Assembly: GCF_024168485.1 (NCBI RefSeq)
Contig: NZ_JALJVY010000001.1
Coordinates: forward strand, 248,001-312,000
Reading direction: 5' to 3'
DNA: 64,000 nucleotides
Source of the DNA: Sphingobium sp. OAS761
GTDB taxonomy: Bacteria; Pseudomonadota; Alphaproteobacteria; Sphingomonadales; Sphingomonadaceae
Within the stretch, counting starts at the first letter, position 1, and every line of letters begins with the position of its first letter. A program made the translations under genes and the position numbers. Positions 10,202 through 19,789 of the stretch are shown one piece after another. Below the pieces are notes generated by a model. It ran no database searches. It was not told the origin of the DNA and saw only the letters and a program-made list of their open reading frames with translations.

Positions 10202-12091
10202 GTGATACGGTCTCTTTCCTGGATTCTCTGCGGCGTCCTCATGTCGGGCCTCGCGCATGCCCAAACCGACCAGGTTCAGCTCGTTCGTCCGTCGGACGCG
10301 GACGACCTTGGCCGCAACCTGTCGCGGCTGGCCGCAAATCCGCGCGATGTGCAGGCGTTGATCGGTGCGGGCGAGGCGGCGCTGGCGCTGGACGACCCCC
10401 ATGGCGCGGCGGGTTTCTTCGCCCGCGCCGATGCGATCGAGAGCGGCAATGGTCGGATCAAGGCTGGTCTCGCGCGCGTGATGCTGAAACTGCGCAATGC
10501 TGGCGAAGCGCTGAGGCTGTTCGATCAGGCCGCCCGGCTGGGCTATCCCGATACCACCATATTGAGCGACCGCGGCCTGGCGCGCGACATGGCGGGCGAT
10601 CAGGCGGGCGCGCAGCGCGACTATGCCGCGGCAATGAAGACTTCGCCGGACGATCCGGAATTGATCCGGCGCTATGCGGCATCGCTCGGTATTTCGGGGC
10701 AGGTGCCAGCCGCCGAAAAGATACTGGAACCTCTGCTCTACAAAAGCGACCGCGCCGCGTGGCGCTATCGCGCGTTCATTTACGCCATGAACAATCGGCA
10801 AGGTGAGGCACAGAAGTTCGCGGCCCAGACCATGCCCGCGCAGCTGGCGGCCGCGATCGAGCCCTATATGCGCAAAATGCCCTATCTGACGGCGGCGCAA
10901 AAGGCGGCGGCGGTGCATTTCGGGCAGTTTCCGACCCAGGTCGGAACGACTATCGCCGCAGTCGCGCCGACCGCGCCGCCGCCATCCACCATTGCACCGC
11001 CGGAGCAATCCGTCGCATCTGCGTCCGAGAAACCCGCGGACAGGCCTGCGCCCGTCAAGCGTCTGAGCCGCTCGGAACAACGGCGTCAGCAGAGGGAGGC
11101 CGCCCGGCTCGCCAGGGAGGAGGGGCGTGTCCGGATCGCGACGGCGCAAAATGTGCCGACGCCGTCACCCGCCCCGACGCCGACCGCGGTCCAGGTATCG
11201 CCAGAACCGGTCGCACCGGCGCCTCCGACCCCATCGTCGGATATGGTTCAGCCTTTGCCGGATCGCGGCGTGCGGACCGTCCAGGCGCTGCCGTCCGCGT
11301 CGGGATCAACCGATGGGCCTGCCACCCCGGCGCCTCCGCCCACGCGCGTAGTGCAGGGACCGCCAGCCCCGGGCTTTGAATCTATCGATCAATCGCCCGC
11401 TGCGACGCAGCCGCCGTCATCCTCCGCATCGCAACTCAACGCGATTGCGCTGGCACGGGCGCCCGCACCTTCGGCGTCGCCTACGCCTACGCCAGCCCCG
11501 GCGCGAACGGACGGCGCCGCTTCGAGCGTCCAGCCTCTGCCGTCGCCCGCGGCCGTGCAGACGCCGGACCCCGAAGCAACCCGGACGCTGGCCGACATCA
11601 TTCACGCGATCGATGTTCCGGACAGCGAACGGCAAACCAGCGTTGCTGCGGTCGACCTGGATGAAATCGCCAGAATGCAGGCCGCGCGCCGGGCCGAACG
11701 GCGGGCCGCTGCAACCGCTGCGGCGGACAAGGCCAGGAAGGCAGCGGCGGCCAAGGCCAAGGCGGAAGCCGATGCCAAGGCGAAGAAGGAGGCCGAGGAA
11801 AAGAAAAGGCTGGCCGACAACCCTTCGCGTAACTGGCTGCAGGTCGGGGTCGGGCAGAGCAAGTCGGCGCTGGCATTCACCATGAAGAGGCTGCGCGGCA
11901 AATATGACAGTATCGCACCCCAGGATGCCTGGGTGGCGGGTTGGGGACAGACCAACCGGCTGCTCCTGGGGCCATTTCCCAGCTTCACGCGGGCAAAGGA
12001 CCTGGAAGGCAAGCTGAAGGCGGCGGGCGCCGACGTGTTCGCCTGGAAAAGCGACGCGGGAGAGGTGGTCGAGCGGCTGGGAGGCGAGTAA
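10202..12091 (+). CDS. Secreted TPR and SPOR-domain protein
   Basis: A 629-residue protein with a signal peptide (residues 1-20, cleavage after GLAHA). A TPR-like helical region follows (about 25-215: AGEAALALDDPHGAAGFFARADAI-type repeats), then a long Pro/Ala/Ser-rich linker (about 225-470), and an Ala/Lys-rich helical stretch (about 500-545). The C-terminal domain of about 70 residues (NWLQVGVGQSKSALAF to FAWKSDAGEVVERL) resembles SPOR. SPOR domains bind denuded glycan at division septa, so a periplasmic septal role is inferred and fits its position 128 bases after ftsZ. The proposed start is GTG 10202. It is not a named gene, and the exact function is unknown. Confidence 0.75.
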   Translation: MIRSLSWILCGVLMSGLAHAQTDQVQLVRPSDADDLGRNLSRLAANPRDVQALIGAGEAALALDDPHGAAGFFARADAIESGNGRIKAGLARVMLKLRNAGEALRLFDQAARLGYPDTTILSDRGLARDMAGDQAGAQRDYAAAMKTSPDDPELIRRYAASLGISGQVPAAEKILEPLLYKSDRAAWRYRAFIYAMNNRQGEAQKFAAQTMPAQLAAAIEPYMRKMPYLTAAQKAAAVHFGQFPTQVGTTIAAVAPTAPPPSTIAPPEQSVASASEKPADRPAPVKRLSRSEQRRQQREAARLAREEGRVRIATAQNVPTPSPAPTPTAVQVSPEPVAPAPPTPSSDMVQPLPDRGVRTVQALPSASGSTDGPATPAPPPTRVVQGPPAPGFESIDQSPAATQPPSSSASQLNAIALARAPAPSASPTPTPAPARTDGAASSVQPLPSPAAVQTPDPEATRTLADIIHAIDVPDSERQTSVAAVDLDEIARMQAARRAERRAAATAAADKARKAAAAKAKAEADAKAKKEAEEKKRLADNPSRNWLQVGVGQSKSALAFTMKRLRGKYDSIAPQDAWVAGWGQTNRLLLGPFPSFTRAKDLEGKLKAAGADVFAWKSDAGEVVERLGGE

Positions 12092-12101
12092 GGGGCGTCG
12101 C

Positions 12102-13262
12102 ATGACGATGCTCGCGCCCTATGCCTGTCACCCCGCCGCCAGCCGGGGCCGCCTTCATGCCGAACCCGGCGGCGAGCGGCGCGGGCCGCGCGATATTTTT
12201 CAGCGCGATCGCGACCGCATCATCCATTCCATCGCCTTTCGCCGGCTGCGTCACAAGACGCAGGTGTTCGTGTCGCCCGATGGCGACCATTATCGGGTGC
12301 GGCTGACGCACAGCCTGGAGGTCGCCCAGATCGGTCGCGCCATTGCCCGAACGCTGGGGCTGAACGAAGATCTGACGGAGGCCTTGTGCCTGGCCCACGA
12401 CATCGGCCACCCTCCTTTCGGTCATGCCGGCGAGGATGCATTGGAAGCCATGCTGGAATCCCATGGCGGTTTCGATCACAACGCCCATACGCTCCGCACG
12501 CTGATGCTGCTGGAAAGCCCGTATCCACGCTTTCCCGGGCTGAACCTGAGCTGGGAAATGCTGGAAGGCCTGGCCAAGCATAATGGTCCTGTCGAACGGC
12601 CCGGCTGGGCGATGCGGGAACTGGACGGCCTGTTTCCGCTGGACCTGCGCAGCCATGCGTCGATCGAGGCGCAACTGGCCGCGCTGGCCGACGACATCGC
12701 CTACGACAACCATGACATAGACGACGGATTGCGCGCGGGCCTGCTGACGCTCGAACAATTGCTGGAGGTGCCTCTCGTGCGCAATTGCTGGGACAGGGTG
12801 CAGGCTCGCTATCCCGATGTGGCGCATGAGCGCCTGCAAAGGGAACTGGTGCGCGAACAGATCGGCGTCATGGCGACGGACCTGATCGACGAAACGACAC
12901 GCGCCATTGCCGCGTCCGGCGTCGAAACGGTCGATGACGTCCGGTCCCTCGGGCACGGGCTGGTCGCTTTCTCGCCCGAACTGGCGGCGCAGGAACGCGA
13001 ACTCAAACGTTTCATGTACGCAACGCTCTACCACCATCCGGACCAGATGGCGGCGGCGGACCGGGCACGGGTCATCGTGACGGACCTGTTCCGCGCCTAT
13101 CACGACCGGCCGGACCTGATGCCGCCCGAATGGCGCGACGATTGCCGGGCCGATGAACCGGGCCGCAGCCGCCATGTGGCCGACTTCATCGCAGGCATGA
13201 CCGACCGCTATGCGGAAAAGCGTCATGCCGAAATCTTCGGCGAGGTCGCGTTGGCGGATTGA
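12102..13262 (+). CDS. dgt: Deoxyguanosinetriphosphate triphosphohydrolase-like HD protein
   Basis: A 386-residue member of the dGTPase-like family, which cleaves dNTPs to the nucleoside and triphosphate. The N-terminal region has the typical segment RDIFQRDRDRIIHSIAFRRL. The HD metal site is visible as RLTHSLEVAQIG, then CLAHDIGHPPFGHAGEDAL, and a later aspartate in LADDIAYDNHD. The length matches the shorter alphaproteobacterial type (dgt type 2) rather than E. coli Dgt. It starts ten bases after the preceding gene. Substrate preference among dNTPs cannot be told from sequence. Confidence 0.92.
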   Translation: MTMLAPYACHPAASRGRLHAEPGGERRGPRDIFQRDRDRIIHSIAFRRLRHKTQVFVSPDGDHYRVRLTHSLEVAQIGRAIARTLGLNEDLTEALCLAHDIGHPPFGHAGEDALEAMLESHGGFDHNAHTLRTLMLLESPYPRFPGLNLSWEMLEGLAKHNGPVERPGWAMRELDGLFPLDLRSHASIEAQLAALADDIAYDNHDIDDGLRAGLLTLEQLLEVPLVRNCWDRVQARYPDVAHERLQRELVREQIGVMATDLIDETTRAIAASGVETVDDVRSLGHGLVAFSPELAAQERELKRFMYATLYHHPDQMAAADRARVIVTDLFRAYHDRPDLMPPEWRDDCRADEPGRSRHVADFIAGMTDRYAEKRHAEIFGEVALAD

Positions 13263-13330
13263 CGCAGCCTGTCCTTTGGGCGATGCCGACATGGTCGCCC
13301 GGCATCGTAGATTCGGTGTCGGGGCATGAT

Positions 13331-13530
13331 GCGGGAGAGTATGGGAAGCCTTTCAGGCCATCCCGTCGCCGAAGGAGCAACCGCCCCGGAATCTCTCAGG
13401 CCAACGGACCGCATCGCGCGCAAGGCACTCTGGAAAGCGGACGGGATTGCCCCGTCCCACCGAAGGGGTAAGCCATCAGGCCGCAAGGCAATGGTCAAAG
13501 CTCTCAGGTTCCGTGACAGAGGGGGTGGCA
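13331..13530 (+). promoter_or_regulatory. Tandem glycine riboswitch upstream of gcvT
   Basis: Two consecutive glycine aptamers precede gcvT. The first spans about 13331-13412: GCGGGAGAG, then the CCGAAGGAGCAA core, then ATCTCTCAGG and a closing ACCGC. The second spans about 13426-13530: ACTCTGG closing with CAGAGGG, with the core ACCGAAGGGGTAAGCC and GCTCTCAGG. A short linker joins them. The remaining 66 bases to the gcvT ATG would be the expression platform. Glycine riboswitches typically turn on gcv operons when glycine is abundant; that use here is inferred from position. The rest of the dgt-gcvT gap (13263-13330) would hold the promoter, which I cannot place. Confidence 0.93.
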
Positions 13531-13596
13531 GAAGGGCAGGTCCGGTTCCGGGCCATCCCGCTGTCGCACCGACACTCGCACGGAAAGGCTGCCTTC

Positions 13597-14748
13597 ATGT
13601 CCGGCACTGACGACATTACCCAGTTCGAAGAAGAGTTGCCGTTGCAGCCGCTGCCGCTCGATGCCTGGCATCGTGCGAAAGCCGCACGCATGGTGGGCTT
13701 CGCCGGTTACCACATGCCGATCCAGTATGAAGGCATCATGGCCGAACATGGCTGGACCCGCGAGCATGCCGGGCTTTTCGACGTCAGCCATATGGGGCAG
13801 CTGACATTCACCGGCGACGGCGTGGACGACGCCCTGGAACATCTGCTTCCGTCCGACATCAGGGGGCTCAAGCCCTTTCGCCAGCGCTATTCCATGCTGC
13901 TGGACGAGGACGGCGGCATTCTGGACGACCTGATGGTGTCCCGGCTCGGCGATGGCGCATTCGACGACGCAGCGATCTACATGGTCGTGAATGGCGCGAC
14001 CAAATATGACGATATCGGCTGGATGATCGAACATCTGCCGGACGAAGTCGTCATGAACCATATGGACGAACAGGCGCTGCTCGCCCTTCAGGGGCCGGAA
14101 GCGGGCGACGCGCTGGCCAGCCTGATCCCCGGGACGGCCGATCTTCTGTTCATGCAGTCGGGCCGATTCGTCTGGCGCGGCGTGACGCTGTGGATCAGCC
14201 GGTCGGGCTATACCGGCGAGGACGGTTTCGAAATCAGCGTGCCGGGTGAAGATGCGGCCTTGCTCGCCGACGCGCTGTGCGCCCTGCCGCAGGTGAAGCC
14301 GATCGGCCTTGGCGCGCGCGATTCGCTGCGGCTGGAGGCGGGATTGCCGCTCTATGGCCACGATCTGACGCCCGCCGTCGGCACCATCGGCGCTGATCTG
14401 GGCTTTGCGATCCAGAAGCGCCGCCGCGAAGAAGGCGGCTTCATCGGCCATGCCCGCGTGATGAAGGAACTGGCCGATGGCCCCGGTTCGAAGCGCGTGG
14501 GGCTGGCGATTGAAGGGCGCGTGCCCGCACGCGAGGGGGCTCGGATCTTCGCCGGCGACGTGCTGGTGGGTACAGTCACGTCGGGCGGCTTCGCGCCGAC
14601 CGTGGGCGCGCCGATCGCCATGGGCTGGGTCAGTCTGCCCCATGCGGGACCGGGCGAAGCTCTGGAGATCGAGGTGCGGGGTCGCCGCATCATCGCGACC
14701 GTCGCGCCGATGCCGTTCGTTCCGCACCGCTATCGCCGCAAGGCGTGA
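13597..14748 (+). CDS. gcvT: Aminomethyltransferase, glycine cleavage T protein
   Basis: GcvT releases ammonia from the aminomethyl group carried by lipoyl-GcvH and transfers the methylene to tetrahydrofolate. The 383-residue protein has the folate-domain segments GFAGYHMPIQYEGIMAEH and GLFDVSHMGQL, ARDSLRLEAGLPLYGHDL, and the C-terminal barrel with GVVTSGGFAPT-like sequence (VGTVTSGGFAPTVGAPIAMG). ATG 13597 is chosen because it follows AAGG and leaves the riboswitch outside the coding region. In-frame sequence upstream is riboswitch RNA. It is first in the gcvT-gcvH-gcvPA-gcvPB operon. Confidence 0.96.
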   Translation: MSGTDDITQFEEELPLQPLPLDAWHRAKAARMVGFAGYHMPIQYEGIMAEHGWTREHAGLFDVSHMGQLTFTGDGVDDALEHLLPSDIRGLKPFRQRYSMLLDEDGGILDDLMVSRLGDGAFDDAAIYMVVNGATKYDDIGWMIEHLPDEVVMNHMDEQALLALQGPEAGDALASLIPGTADLLFMQSGRFVWRGVTLWISRSGYTGEDGFEISVPGEDAALLADALCALPQVKPIGLGARDSLRLEAGLPLYGHDLTPAVGTIGADLGFAIQKRRREEGGFIGHARVMKELADGPGSKRVGLAIEGRVPAREGARIFAGDVLVGTVTSGGFAPTVGAPIAMGWVSLPHAGPGEALEIEVRGRRIIATVAPMPFVPHRYRRKA

Positions 14749-14774
14749 CCGACTTTTCCTAGGGGAGTATCATC

Positions 14775-15146
14775 ATGAGCCGTTATTTCACCGACGAACA
14801 TGAATGGATCGATGTCGAGGGCGAAATCGCCACCGTCGGCATCACGGACTATGCGCAGGAGCAGTTGGGCGACATCGTGTTCGTCGAACTACCCGCCGAA
14901 GGGGCAAGCTTCGAAAAGGGCGACGATGCCGCCGTCGTGGAATCGGTCAAGGCCGCGTCCGATGTCTACGCACCGATCTCCGGCGAAGTGGTCGAAAGCA
15001 ACAGCGCGCTCGAGGACGAGCCGGCGCTGGTGAACAGCGATGCCGAGGAAGATGGCTGGTTCTTCAAGCTGCGCATCGCCGATGCCAGCGAACTGGAAGG
15101 GCTGATGAACGAGGCGGCGTACAAGAAGTTCGTGGCCAGCCTTTGA
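14775..15146 (+). CDS. gcvH: Glycine cleavage system H protein
   Basis: GcvH is the small lipoyl carrier that shuttles the aminomethyl group between the P and T proteins. The 123-residue protein has the expected [13 protein letters not shown] start, the [18 protein letters not shown] segment, and the lipoylation site [13 protein letters not shown] with its single conserved lysine. Family length is about 125-130 residues. It starts 26 bases after gcvT behind AGGGGAG. Confidence 0.97.
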   Translation: MSRYFTDEHEWIDVEGEIATVGITDYAQEQLGDIVFVELPAEGASFEKGDDAAVVESVKAASDVYAPISGEVVESNSALEDEPALVNSDAEEDGWFFKLRIADASELEGLMNEAAYKKFVASL

Positions 15147-15157
15147 ACACCCTATGA

Positions 15158-15178
15158 CCCCTCCCTTTCGGGGAGGGG
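15158..15178 (+). promoter_or_regulatory. Hairpin covering the gcvPA ribosome binding site
   Basis: Eight-base complementary arms (15158-15165 CCCCTCCC and 15171-15178 GGGAGGGG) with a five-base loop lie in the 44-base gap between gcvH and gcvPA. The right arm runs into the G-rich Shine-Dalgarno of gcvPA (ATG at 15191). It could tune translation of gcvPA or act as an mRNA processing element; this is inference from structure only. Confidence 0.45.
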
Positions 15179-15190
15179 GGAGCTTTCAAC

Positions 15191-16549
15191 ATGCGCTACC
15201 TGCCCCTTACCGACACTGACCGCCGCGACATGCTGTCCTTCATCGGCGCCTCCTCGATCGACGATCTCTTCGTCGACGTGCCTGCACAAGCGCGCCTGCC
15301 CGGCACGATACCCGGCTTGCCCGATCATGCCAGCGAAATGGCCGTGGAGCGCCATATGGCCAGGCTGGCGAAGCGGAATCTGTCGGCAGGGGAAGCGCCA
15401 TTCTTCCTTGGCGCGGGCGCATACCGGCATCACATCCCGGCCAGCGTCGATCATCTGATCCAGCGGGGCGAGTTCCTGACGGCCTATACGCCCTATCAGC
15501 CGGAAATCGCCCAAGGTACGTTGCAGGTGCTGTTCGAGTTCCAGACGCAGGTGGCGCGCCTGCTGGGCTGCGATGTCGCCAATGCGTCCATGTATGACGG
15601 CTCGACCGCCTGCTGGGAAGCGATCGTGATGGCCCGCCGCGTGACGAAGCGGGGCAAGGCGCTGCTCTCTTCGGGCCTGCACCCGCATTATGTCTCGGTC
15701 GCGCAGACCATGGCGAAGTTCACCGGCGACGCGCTGGCCTACCGGGCGCCGACGCTGGATGCCGCGACCGACATCGATGCGCTGATCGGCGCGATCGACA
15801 AGGATACGAGCTGCGTCGTCGTCCAGTATCCCGACATTCTCGGGCGCGTTGCCGATCTTACCCCGCTTGCGGAAGCCGCGCAAGCGGCCGGCGCGCTGCT
15901 GGTCGCGGTGGTGACGGAACCCGTTGCGCTCGGAGCGATCCGGGCGCCCGGGTCCATGGGCGCGGATATCGTCGTCGGCGAAGGCCAGTCGATCGGCGTC
16001 GGGCTCCAGTTCGGCGGGCCCTATCTCGGCCTGTTCGCCTGCAAGCAGAAATATGTCCGCCAGATGCCCGGGCGGCTTTGTGGCGAGACGGTGGATGCGT
16101 CCGGCAAGCGCGGTTTCGTCCTGACCCTCTCGACCCGCGAGCAGCATATCCGTCGTGAAAAGGCGACGTCGAACATCTGCACCAATTCGGGCCTGTGCGC
16201 GCTGGCGTTCAGCGTCCACATGACGTTGCTGGGCGAAAAGGGGCTGCGCGATCTGGCGGGCCTGAACCATGCGCTCGCCTGCCAGGCGGCGGACCGGCTG
16301 GCGCAGGTGCCGGGCGTCACGCTGCTGAACGACAGCTTCTTCAACGAATTCACGCTGATCCTGTCGAAGGATGCACGCGATGTCGTCCGTACCCTGGCCG
16401 ACAAGGGCGTGCTGGCGGGCGTCTCGCTGGGTCGTCTGTTCCCGGCCGCGCCGGAAATCGGCAACGGGCTGGTCGTCGCCGTCACCGAAACGGTGACGCC
16501 GGAGGATATCGAAACCCTTGCCAAGGCGCTGGAGGAGGAACTGGCATGA
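15191..16549 (+). CDS. gcvPA: Glycine dehydrogenase (decarboxylating) subunit 1
   Basis: The N-terminal half of the split glycine decarboxylase (P protein), which with GcvPB decarboxylates glycine using PLP. The 452-residue product shows family segments [55 protein letters not shown] and [17 protein letters not shown]. This half lacks the PLP lysine, as expected for subunit 1. Its stop overlaps the gcvPB ATG. The two-subunit arrangement is common in bacteria other than enterics. Confidence 0.96.
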   Translation: MRYLPLTDTDRRDMLSFIGASSIDDLFVDVPAQARLPGTIPGLPDHASEMAVERHMARLAKRNLSAGEAPFFLGAGAYRHHIPASVDHLIQRGEFLTAYTPYQPEIAQGTLQVLFEFQTQVARLLGCDVANASMYDGSTACWEAIVMARRVTKRGKALLSSGLHPHYVSVAQTMAKFTGDALAYRAPTLDAATDIDALIGAIDKDTSCVVVQYPDILGRVADLTPLAEAAQAAGALLVAVVTEPVALGAIRAPGSMGADIVVGEGQSIGVGLQFGGPYLGLFACKQKYVRQMPGRLCGETVDASGKRGFVLTLSTREQHIRREKATSNICTNSGLCALAFSVHMTLLGEKGLRDLAGLNHALACQAADRLAQVPGVTLLNDSFFNEFTLILSKDARDVVRTLADKGVLAGVSLGRLFPAAPEIGNGLVVAVTETVTPEDIETLAKALEEELA

Positions 16550-18108
16550 CCATGCTGAAGGAAGGTCGACCGACCGCCCCCGCACCGGTGGAAGACGCGC
16601 ATATGGCTCCCGCCACCGCTACCGGCAATCGCGCGCTGATGCTGGAGGAAAAGCTGATCTTCGAGATCGGGTCGACGGAAACGACCGGCGTCGATTTCGC
16701 TCAGGCGCCTCTGACCGGCAGCCGGCTGGGCAATCTGGCCCGCACCGACGTCATCGGCTTGCCGGGCCTGTCGGAACAGGAGACGGTGCGCCATTATACC
16801 CGCCTGTCGCGGCAGAATTATGCCATCGACCTGGGTCTTTTTCCGCTTGGCAGTTGCACCATGAAGCATAATCCGCGCCTCAACGAGAAGGTTGCGCGGA
16901 TGCCCGGTTTCGCGGACATTCATCCCCTTCAGCCGCAATCGACGGTGCAGGGCGCGCTGGGCGTCATCAACGAACTGGCCTTCTGGCTGATCGAGCTGAC
17001 CGGGATGCATGGCGTCGCCATGACGCCCAAGGCCGGCGCGCATGGCGAACTGTGCGGTTTGCTGTGCATCCGTGCCGCTCTGGAGGCGCGCGGGGATGCG
17101 CGTAGCGTCGTCCTGGTCCCCGAAAGCGCCCATGGCACCAATCCCGCCACCGCCGCCTTTTGCGGTTACAAGGTGGAGGATATTCCCGCGACCCCCGAAG
17201 GGCGGGTAGACCTGGAAGCACTGAAGGCCCGGCTCGGTCCCGACGTCGCGGCGGTGATGATCACCAATCCCAATACGTGCGGCCTGTTCGAACGCGACAT
17301 GAAGACCATATCGGATGCGGTCCACGCCGCCGGGGCCTTCGTCTATTGCGACGGCGCGAACTTCAACGCCATCGTCGGCCGGGTTCGCCCCGGCGACCTG
17401 GGCGTCGACGCGATGCACATCAACCTGCACAAGACCTTCTCCACGCCGCATGGCGGCGGCGGTCCCGGTTCCGGCCCGGTCGTGCTGTCGGAGGCGCTGG
17501 CCCCCTTCGGCCCGCTTCCCTATACCGCCCGCATGGCCGATGGCACGATCCACCTGATCGAGGAGGAGAATGTCGGCGAGGAAATGCCGCGCAGCTTCGG
17601 CCGTATGTCCGCTTTCCACGGCCAGATGGGCATGTTCACCCGCGCGCTCGCCTACATCCTGTCGCATGGAGCGGACGGTCTGCGCCAGGTTGCGGAAGAT
17701 GCGGTGCTCAACGCCAACTATATATTGCGCAGTCTGGACGACGTGCTGGATGCGCCCTTCGGCCAGAGCGGCCCGTGCATGCATGAGGCGCTGTTCAGCG
17801 ACAAGGGGCTGGCCGAGGGCTTCACCACGCTGGACATTGCCAAGGGGCTGATCGACGAGGGCTTTCACCCCATGACCATGTATTTCCCGCTGGTCGTCCA
17901 TGGCGCGATGCTGGTCGAACCGACCGAAACGGAAAGCAAGGCCGCGCTCGACCAGTTCATCCTGGCCTTGCGGAGCCTGGCGGAGCGGGCAAAGGCCGGA
18001 GACGATGCGTTGAAGGGCGCGCCTTATCATGCTCCCCGGCGACGGCTGGACGAGACACTGGCAGCCCGCAAGCCCGTCCTGACCTGGACCGATCCCGGTA
18101 TGGTCTAG
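16546..18108 (+). CDS. gcvPB: Glycine dehydrogenase (decarboxylating) subunit 2
   Basis: The C-terminal half of the split P protein, carrying the PLP-binding lysine in [16 protein letters not shown]. The 520-residue product also shows [16 protein letters not shown] near residue 100 and [13 protein letters not shown] before the PLP site. Translation is probably coupled to gcvPA through the ATGA overlap at 16546. Upstream in-frame sequence inside gcvPA was excluded. It ends 75 bases before the stop of the convergent LysR gene. No clear terminator is visible in that gap, only short GC hairpins. Confidence 0.96.
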   Translation: MTMLKEGRPTAPAPVEDAHMAPATATGNRALMLEEKLIFEIGSTETTGVDFAQAPLTGSRLGNLARTDVIGLPGLSEQETVRHYTRLSRQNYAIDLGLFPLGSCTMKHNPRLNEKVARMPGFADIHPLQPQSTVQGALGVINELAFWLIELTGMHGVAMTPKAGAHGELCGLLCIRAALEARGDARSVVLVPESAHGTNPATAAFCGYKVEDIPATPEGRVDLEALKARLGPDVAAVMITNPNTCGLFERDMKTISDAVHAAGAFVYCDGANFNAIVGRVRPGDLGVDAMHINLHKTFSTPHGGGGPGSGPVVLSEALAPFGPLPYTARMADGTIHLIEEENVGEEMPRSFGRMSAFHGQMGMFTRALAYILSHGADGLRQVAEDAVLNANYILRSLDDVLDAPFGQSGPCMHEALFSDKGLAEGFTTLDIAKGLIDEGFHPMTMYFPLVVHGAMLVEPTETESKAALDQFILALRSLAERAKAGDDALKGAPYHAPRRRLDETLAARKPVLTWTDPGMV

Positions 18109-18183
18109 GGGCGGGGGCTCCCGCGCCTGCACCGGAACAGCATCCGCTGAGGCATATTGGCGCGCGTCCCTCCGCCGGGCGGA

Positions 18184-19089
18184 TCAGGCGACTTCGGCCG
18201 TTTCGCCCGCACGGCTTGCGACCAGATTCCTGAACGCACCGACCAGCCCGCCGCCGTTCTGGCGCATCCATACCAAATCAAGATCAAGGGCGACCTGCAA
18301 TTCGTCGACCCGGCGCAGCACGATGTCGGCGGGAAGCGTGTAGCAGGCGGACATGTTGACGAAGCCGAGCCCGATCCCTTCTCGGATCAGGGCGATCTGC
18401 AATCTTTCGGAATCGACATGGACGGCGGGACGCGGCGTAAATCCGCAGGCGTGACAACGGGTCAGCAACTTGCTTTGCGACAGCCAGTGTCGCTCGGCCG
18501 ATATGGCGACGAAGAGTTCGTCCATGATGTCCGCGACGGACAATGTCTGCCGGACGGCAAGCGGATGGTCTTTCGGCATGGCTAGCACGAAATCGTCGCG
18601 ACCGATCGAAAGATGGTCCAGTTCGTTCATCGCGGCTGGCCGTTCTATGACGACGCCGGCCTCGATCTGGTGATTCCGCAGTGCACGGAATTGCTCGATG
18701 GAGGTCATCATCGTCGTTTTCAGCAGGACTGCGGGATGCAGCCGTACAAATTCGGCGAGGGCCCAGACGATCGTGGGGTGGCGCACGGACAGTTCGTTCA
18801 CGCCGATAGTCAGGGAACCGACCGAGCCCGCTGCGGCCAGCCTCGCCTGTCCGAAGGCGTTTTCAACCTGGGCCAGTGCGTCGCGCGCGTCGTCGAAAAA
18901 GACGCGGCCGACCGGCGTCATATGGACCCCGTTCGCGGATCGTTCCAGCAGGGGCGCCCCGATCGCCTGTTCCAGCTCGGCGATATGGCGGGACAGGGCA
19001 GATTGGGCGACGTGCAGGGTCGCGGCCGCGCGGCTGAAGCTCTGATTTTCCGCGACCGCGACGAAATATCTCAGCTTGTGCAACGACAT
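18184..19089 (-). CDS. LysR-family transcriptional regulator
   Basis: A 301-residue regulator with a winged helix-turn-helix at residues 1-60 (LHKLRYFVAVAENQSFSRAA, then AQSALSRHIAELEQAIG) and a LysR substrate-binding domain after it. Start ATG 19089 follows GGAGGAAGGG on the minus strand; an upstream in-frame ATG at 19122 is less likely. It is transcribed away from the VOC-monooxygenase-TonB-MFS-GMC cluster, the classical layout for a LysR regulator of the neighbouring operon. A palindrome at 19121-19135 lies 32 bases upstream of its start. The inducer is unknown. Confidence 0.9.
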   Translation of the reverse strand: MSLHKLRYFVAVAENQSFSRAAATLHVAQSALSRHIAELEQAIGAPLLERSANGVHMTPVGRVFFDDARDALAQVENAFGQARLAAAGSVGSLTIGVNELSVRHPTIVWALAEFVRLHPAVLLKTTMMTSIEQFRALRNHQIEAGVVIERPAAMNELDHLSIGRDDFVLAMPKDHPLAVRQTLSVADIMDELFVAISAERHWLSQSKLLTRCHACGFTPRPAVHVDSERLQIALIREGIGLGFVNMSACYTLPADIVLRRVDELQVALDLDLVWMRQNGGGLVGAFRNLVASRAGETAEVA

Positions 19090-19120
19090 GATGACCCTTC
19101 CTCCCGCTCGTTCGGCTATC

Positions 19121-19135
19121 ATCTCATTTTGAGAT
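19121..19135. promoter_or_regulatory. Palindromic T-N11-A box, candidate LysR operator
   Basis: The sequence ATCTCA-TTT-TGAGAT is a perfect inverted repeat in the 138-base divergent gap between the LysR gene and the VOC gene. It contains T-N11-A, the LysR-type consensus. The position between the two starts fits autoregulation plus control of the catabolic operon. Binding is inferred. Confidence 0.6.
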
Positions 19136-19227
19136 AGAGTGCGCGCGCATCGCTATTGGACGCTGAACCCGGGCTTGTCCACTATTGCGGCCAAGGCGCG
19201 AACGCAGCAGCGCCGAAGGAGAGAGAG

Positions 19228-19764
19228 ATGGGCACAACCACGCCCCGCCGGATCACGCAGATCGCATTCGCGACGCGCGATCTGGATGCCAGCATGGCAT
19301 TTTACAGCCGCCACCTGGGTATCGGTCCCTGGTTCGTGCTGCCCATCGCACGCTTTGCCGACCCCCTGTTTCATGGCGCGCCCTGCGACGCCCAGGTGCG
19401 TGTTGCCTTCGCCAACAGCGGGGGCATGGAATATGAAATGGTTCAGCAACTGGACGATACGCCGTCCATCTGGCGGGATTTTCTGAAGGACAGCGCCGAG
19501 CGAGAGCGGTTTCATCATCTGTGTGAACGCACGCATGACTTTAGTGAGAGCGAGCGCCGGCTGCTGGACGAGGGCTACAGGTCAGCGCTGGAAGGCGCGA
19601 CCAGGCGCGGCCGCTTCACCTATTTCGCGCATCCCGACGCGCCGGGCACATATCTGGAATTGCTGGAGAGCAGCCCTTCGCGTGAGGCGATGTACGCGCA
19701 CATTCTGTTGCACGGACAGAGTTGGGACGGGCGCGACCCGGTGCGGTCGTTGCCGCCGTTATGA
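19228..19764 (+). CDS. VOC-family (glyoxalase/dioxygenase-fold) protein
   Basis: A 178-residue vicinal-oxygen-chelate protein. The first beta-alpha-beta-beta-beta unit begins RRITQIAFATRDLDASMAFYSRHLGIGPW, and a second unit ends FTYFAHPDAPGTYLELLE, placing a His and a Glu where VOC metal ligands often lie. ATG 19228 follows a purine-rich GAAGGAGAGAGAG leader. VOC members include lyases, epimerases and ring-cleavage dioxygenases; the reaction here cannot be assigned. It is first in a five-gene operon and lies 25 bases before the flavin monooxygenase, so it probably acts on the same substrate. Confidence 0.8.
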   Translation: MGTTTPRRITQIAFATRDLDASMAFYSRHLGIGPWFVLPIARFADPLFHGAPCDAQVRVAFANSGGMEYEMVQQLDDTPSIWRDFLKDSAERERFHHLCERTHDFSESERRLLDEGYRSALEGATRRGRFTYFAHPDAPGTYLELLESSPSREAMYAHILLHGQSWDGRDPVRSLPPL

Positions 19765-19789
19765 TCGATATTCTGCTGAACGGACCGAT

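Noticed and set aside
16021..18132. A 703-codon minus-strand frame opposite gcvPA/gcvPB
   Set aside because: The opposite strand encodes the clearly conserved glycine decarboxylase; the frame has no signature of its own.
18109..18183. A terminator between gcvPB and the LysR gene
   Set aside because: Only short GC-rich stems without a T run were found; too weak to list.
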